Program-made: the position numbers and the translations under genes
Source: Limnohabitans sp.
GTDB taxonomy: Bacteria > Pseudomonadota > Gammaproteobacteria > Burkholderiales > Burkholderiaceae_C
DNA: 42,347 bases
Assembly: GCA_018882835.1 (NCBI GenBank)
Contig: VERE01000025.1
Span: 1-42,347, forward strand
Reading direction: 5' to 3'
The notes under the pieces: generated by a model
What the model was told of the DNA's origin: nothing
Seen by the model: the letters and a program-made list of their open reading frames with translations, nothing else
The model's database searches: none
In this document: one piece after another, positions 40,076 to 42,347 of the stretch
How the letters are laid out: each line of letters opens with the position of its first letter
How positions within the stretch are numbered: the first letter of the stretch is position 1

Positions 40076-41017
40076 TCAGGGCTGAACATAAGGATGGACT
40101 TTTTTCCAGTGGCGCGCGATGTCAACGCGGCGGCAAACCCAGACCCGGTCGTGCTTGGCAATGTGGTCCAGGAAACGCTGCAGCGCCACCATGCGGCCCG
40201 GTCGGCCCAGCAAGCGGCAGTGCATGCCCACGCTGAGCATCTTGGGCGACTCGTCGCCCTCCGCATACAAGGTGTCGAAACTGTCGCGCAGGTAAGTGAA
40301 AAAATCTTCGGATTGCGAAAATCCTTGTGGCAGCGAAAACCGCATGTCGTTGCTGTCCAGGGTGTAGGGGACCACGAGGTGCGGTACCACTTGGCCATCG
40401 CTGCGTTGGACCCGCATCCAAAAGGGCAGGTCATCGCCGTAGTAGTCGCTGTCGTATTCAAAGCCGCCATGGTCGACCAGCAAGCGACGGGTGTTGGGGC
40501 TGTCGCGCCCGGTGTACCAACCCGCTGGCATGTGGCCCGTGAGCTTTTTAAGAATTTCGATGCCTTTGTGCATGTGCGCGCGCTCCTGGGCTTCGTCCAT
40601 GCCTTGGTAGTGAATCCAGCGCCAACCATGGCAGGCGATCTCATGGCCTAGTTCCACCAACGCCGCGGTCAATTCGGGATGTCGCTCCAGGGCCATGCTG
40701 ATGCCAAACACGGTCAGGGGCAAGCCGCGTTTTTCGAATTCGCGCAGGATGCGCCAGACGCCCACGCGAGATCCGTACTCGTAAATGCCTTCCATGCTCA
40801 AGTGCCGATCGGGGTAGCTGGCGGGATTGAACATCTCTGACAAAAACTGTTCGGAGCCGGCATCGCCATGCAGTACGGCGTTCTCGCCGCCTTCTTCGTA
40901 ATTCAGCACGAATTGCACGGCAATGCGGGCCTGCCCTGGCCATTGCGCGTGAGGGGGATTGCGTCCATAGCCGACCAGGTCACGTGGGTAGGGCAGGGTG
41001 GTGTCGTAGGTGTTCAT
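40076..41017 (-). CDS. puuE: Allantoinase PuuE (polysaccharide-deacetylase fold)
   Basis: 313 residues from ATG 41017 with GGAG upstream. It has the PuuE N-terminus (YPRDLVGYGRNPPHAQWPG) and NYEEGGENAVLHGD, then EYGSRVGVWRILREF, GHEIACHGWRWIHYQG and TGRDSPNTRRLLVDHGG. PuuE is the metal-independent-motif allantoinase unrelated to the amidohydrolase-fold AllB; it opens allantoin to allantoate. It links the two activities of the downstream fusion protein. It follows the gntR gene by 17 bases, so regulator and enzymes form one minus-strand operon. Confidence 0.95.
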   Translation of the reverse strand: MNTYDTTLPYPRDLVGYGRNPPHAQWPGQARIAVQFVLNYEEGGENAVLHGDAGSEQFLSEMFNPASYPDRHLSMEGIYEYGSRVGVWRILREFEKRGLPLTVFGISMALERHPELTAALVELGHEIACHGWRWIHYQGMDEAQERAHMHKGIEILKKLTGHMPAGWYTGRDSPNTRRLLVDHGGFEYDSDYYGDDLPFWMRVQRSDGQVVPHLVVPYTLDSNDMRFSLPQGFSQSEDFFTYLRDSFDTLYAEGDESPKMLSVGMHCRLLGRPGRMVALQRFLDHIAKHDRVWVCRRVDIARHWKKVHPYVQP

Positions 41018-41034
41018 GCGGGGCTCCGGGGAGG

Positions 41035-41712
41035 TCAGGTCAGGGCCATGGAAATGTCGTTGCTCGGCACCTTGCGGTCCAGGGTGAGATTGCTCTCTAC
41101 GTGGCGCAGGTGCTCGTCCATCAAGCGCACCGCCAGGGCCTCATCTTTGGCGGCCATGGCTTTCAAAATATCGGCGTGCTCATCGGCCGAGTGCTCGGCG
41201 GCTCGCGAGGTTTGGTACATGAGGGTAATCAACGCACACCGCGAAATCAGCTCACTCAGAAGTTGGGACAGCACGTGGTTGCCCAGCAGTTCCGCCATGC
41301 GGACGTGGAAGTCACCCAACAATTCCGTGCGACCCGGCACGTCACCGCGCGCCACCGCCGCACGCTCTTCTGCCACGTGCTCTTTCAGGGCTTTCAGCCG
41401 AGCTGGGGTGATTTCGCGCACAAAGGTGCGCGTCATCTCCAACTCGATCATGCGCCGTGCGGCAAAGACCTGACGAGCCTCATCCGAGGACGGTGTGGCC
41501 ACAAAGGCGCCTCGGGCGGGCTCCATGCGGATCAATTTTTTTTGCGCCAGTTGAAACAAGGCCTGCCGAACCAGGGTGCGCGACACGCCAAAGTGATCGG
41601 CCAACTTTTGCTCCGCCAGTTTGGTGCCGGGGTGCAGACGATGCTCGACAATGGCTTTGGTGAGGGCGTCAACAATGACTCGTGTGGTGGAGTTGTCCGA
41701 GGTCAGGGTCAT
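41035..41712 (-). CDS. GntR family (FadR/FCD subgroup) regulator of the purine cluster
   Basis: 225 residues from ATG 41712, which has GGAAAG at a good distance; in-frame starts at 41748-41751 and a GTG at 41778 lie closer to the operator and lack ribosome sites. The winged helix (about 8-72, HRLHPGTKLAEQKLADHFG, SRTLVRQALFQLAQ) is followed by an all-helical FCD ligand domain with metal/ligand residues in DFHVRMAEL and the HADILKAM helix. It is divergent from uraH and first in the operon with puuE, uraD-allC and the M20 gene. The TGTATACA palindrome before it and before the permease is the likely binding site; the effector is probably a purine intermediate such as urate or allantoin. Confidence 0.9.
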   Translation of the reverse strand: MTLTSDNSTTRVIVDALTKAIVEHRLHPGTKLAEQKLADHFGVSRTLVRQALFQLAQKKLIRMEPARGAFVATPSSDEARQVFAARRMIELEMTRTFVREITPARLKALKEHVAEERAAVARGDVPGRTELLGDFHVRMAELLGNHVLSQLLSELISRCALITLMYQTSRAAEHSADEHADILKAMAAKDEALAVRLMDEHLRHVESNLTLDRKVPSNDISMALT

Positions 41713-41769
41713 GGCAGCTTTCCAAAAAGCAGGCTGATGAAAGATCATCATAGCCGGATTCGCGAAAAT

Positions 41770-41777
41770 TGTATACA
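41770..41777. promoter_or_regulatory. TGTATACA palindrome, candidate GntR operator (gntR-uraH intergenic)
   Basis: An exact copy of the palindrome in the permease promoter, within AAAATTGTATACACTTTTGG. It is 35 bases before the uraH ATG and 58 before the gntR ATG, so one site could control both directions. Confidence 0.55.
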
Positions 41778-41811
41778 CTTTTGGTTGCCAAACGTTTTGA
41801 GGAGTTTCGCC

Positions 41812-42162
41812 ATGGGCTTAAGCACGCACGTTCTCGACACCATGAATGGTTGCCCCGCAGCGGGCATGAAGGTGTCGCTGTTCACCACAGAAGGGGGAGA
41901 GGCCCGCCTGGTCCAGGCTTTCACGCTCAACGCCGATGGGCGCAGTGACGGGCCCTTGTATGACAACCATAACTTGAAGAAGGGCACCTATCGCCTTGTT
42001 TTTGATGTGAAAGCTTATTTCCACGCTCGGGGTGTCAACCTGCCTGAGCCTGCCTTTTTGGACCAGGTGAGCCTGGACTTCGGCATTGCCCACACCGACC
42101 AGCACTACCACGTTCCCTTGCTCGTCAGTCCTTGGAGTTATTCCACTTACCGTGGTTCCTGA
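41812..42162 (+). CDS. uraH: 5-Hydroxyisourate hydrolase
   Basis: 116 residues from ATG 41812 with GAGGAG upstream, the transthyretin-like fold. Active-site residues are H6 (LSTHVLD), the R of NADGRSDGP and H98-region (QHYHVPLLVSPWSYSTYRGS is the closing region, with the diagnostic C-terminal YRGS). It hydrolyses 5-hydroxyisourate to OHCU, the substrate of the UraD domain encoded at 38294-40066. A much longer frame from 40984 runs antisense through gntR and is rejected. It is followed by xdhA after 67 bases. Confidence 0.96.
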   Translation: MGLSTHVLDTMNGCPAAGMKVSLFTTEGGEARLVQAFTLNADGRSDGPLYDNHNLKKGTYRLVFDVKAYFHARGVNLPEPAFLDQVSLDFGIAHTDQHYHVPLLVSPWSYSTYRGS

Positions 42163-42229
42163 CAGAAAAGCTTCCCCAAGCTGCGCGGCTTGTCCCTAAA
42201 ATCGAGGCTTCCCTAATTTTTCTCCCACC

Positions 42230-42347
42230 ATGACCCAAGTCACCAACACTGTGCGTTTTGTGCTCGATGGCAAAATTGTTGAAGCCCAAGGTGTGCGCCG
42301 CACCACCACCGTCCTCGATTACTTGCGCGAACAGTTGCACCGTACCG
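42230..42347 (+). CDS. xdhA: Xanthine dehydrogenase small subunit, N-terminal part (truncated by window end)
   Basis: 39 codons are visible from ATG 42230. The start MTQVTNTVRFVLDGKIVEAQG followed by TTTVLDYLREQL is the beginning of the plant-type [2Fe-2S] domain of XdhA, which also carries the FAD domain further on. The full enzyme oxidises hypoxanthine and xanthine to urate. The ribosome site is weak (TTCTCCCACC before the ATG). A TAAAAT at 42197-42202 might be a -10 box, giving xdhA its own promoter besides readthrough from uraH. The identification depends on few residues but fits the uricolytic neighbours. Confidence 0.8.
   Translation, partial: MTQVTNTVRFVLDGKIVEAQGVRRTTTVLDYLREQLHRT

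Noticed and set aside
40984..41811. N-terminal extension of uraH to 392 residues
   Set aside because: It is antisense to gntR; uraH of 116 residues from ATG 41812 has its own ribosome site and normal length.

Overview
The window reads as a gene-dense, roughly 60% GC chromosome segment of a betaproteobacterium of the Burkholderiales, most probably Comamonadaceae (Limnohabitans, Rhodoferax or Polaromonas-like). This rests on the style of the proteins: several Bug-type solute-binding proteins, MhpA-type flavin monooxygenases, an NADP-malic enzyme fused to a phosphotransacetylase domain, and a uricolytic cluster with a UraD-AllC fusion. It is an inference from family recognition, not a database match. 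No rRNA, tRNA, CRISPR array, insertion sequence or phage gene was seen, and no gene-free stretch exceeds 300 bases.

Layout. 1-1485: the end of an aromatic-ring monooxygenase, a DUF2783 protein and a VOC metalloenzyme. 1509-5390: a phosphorelay island with an Hpt protein (minus strand) divergent from a membrane hybrid histidine kinase, a receiver, a kinase-like protein whose H-box histidine is proline, and a second receiver. 5429-7853: a PF06684 protein, a chromate-type transporter and a small regulator-like protein. 7946-11545 (minus): a nitrate/cyanate-type ABC transporter ending in cyanase, behind a strong sigma-54 promoter match. 11833-14127: malic enzyme. 14128-20778: a Bug protein divergent from a tightly coupled catabolic operon (VOC, flavin monooxygenase, IclR regulator, FAH hydrolase, Bug protein, PF10118 protein). 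20775-24998 (minus): an operon of a thiol dioxygenase fused to four rhodanese domains, an EamA transporter and SelD. 25092-31662: RsuA, an alpha/beta hydrolase, then a plus-strand run of beta-propeller, polysaccharide deacetylase, fatty-acid hydroxylase, SlyX, SDR and MFS proteins. 31664-35150 (minus): an NMT1/THI5-type ABC transporter with an orphan ureD as last gene. 35370-42347: purine catabolism.

How the genes work together. The purine block contains the start of xdhA, uraH, puuE, a uraD-allC fusion, another M20 hydrolase, a xanthine/uracil-type permease and a GntR regulator. It can take hypoxanthine/xanthine through urate and 5-hydroxyisourate to allantoin and allantoate; urate oxidase is not in view. 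An 8-base palindrome, TGTATACA, lies in both the gntR-uraH intergenic region and the permease promoter, so it is the best candidate for the GntR operator. Cyanase with its transporter, and the NMT1-type ABC-ureD operon, both carry sigma-54-like promoters, so nitrogen limitation may be the unifying signal of much of the window.

The most unusual items are the thiol dioxygenase-4x rhodanese fusion in an operon with SelD, the histidine-less kinase in a phosphorelay with no visible output domain, and the orphan ureD.
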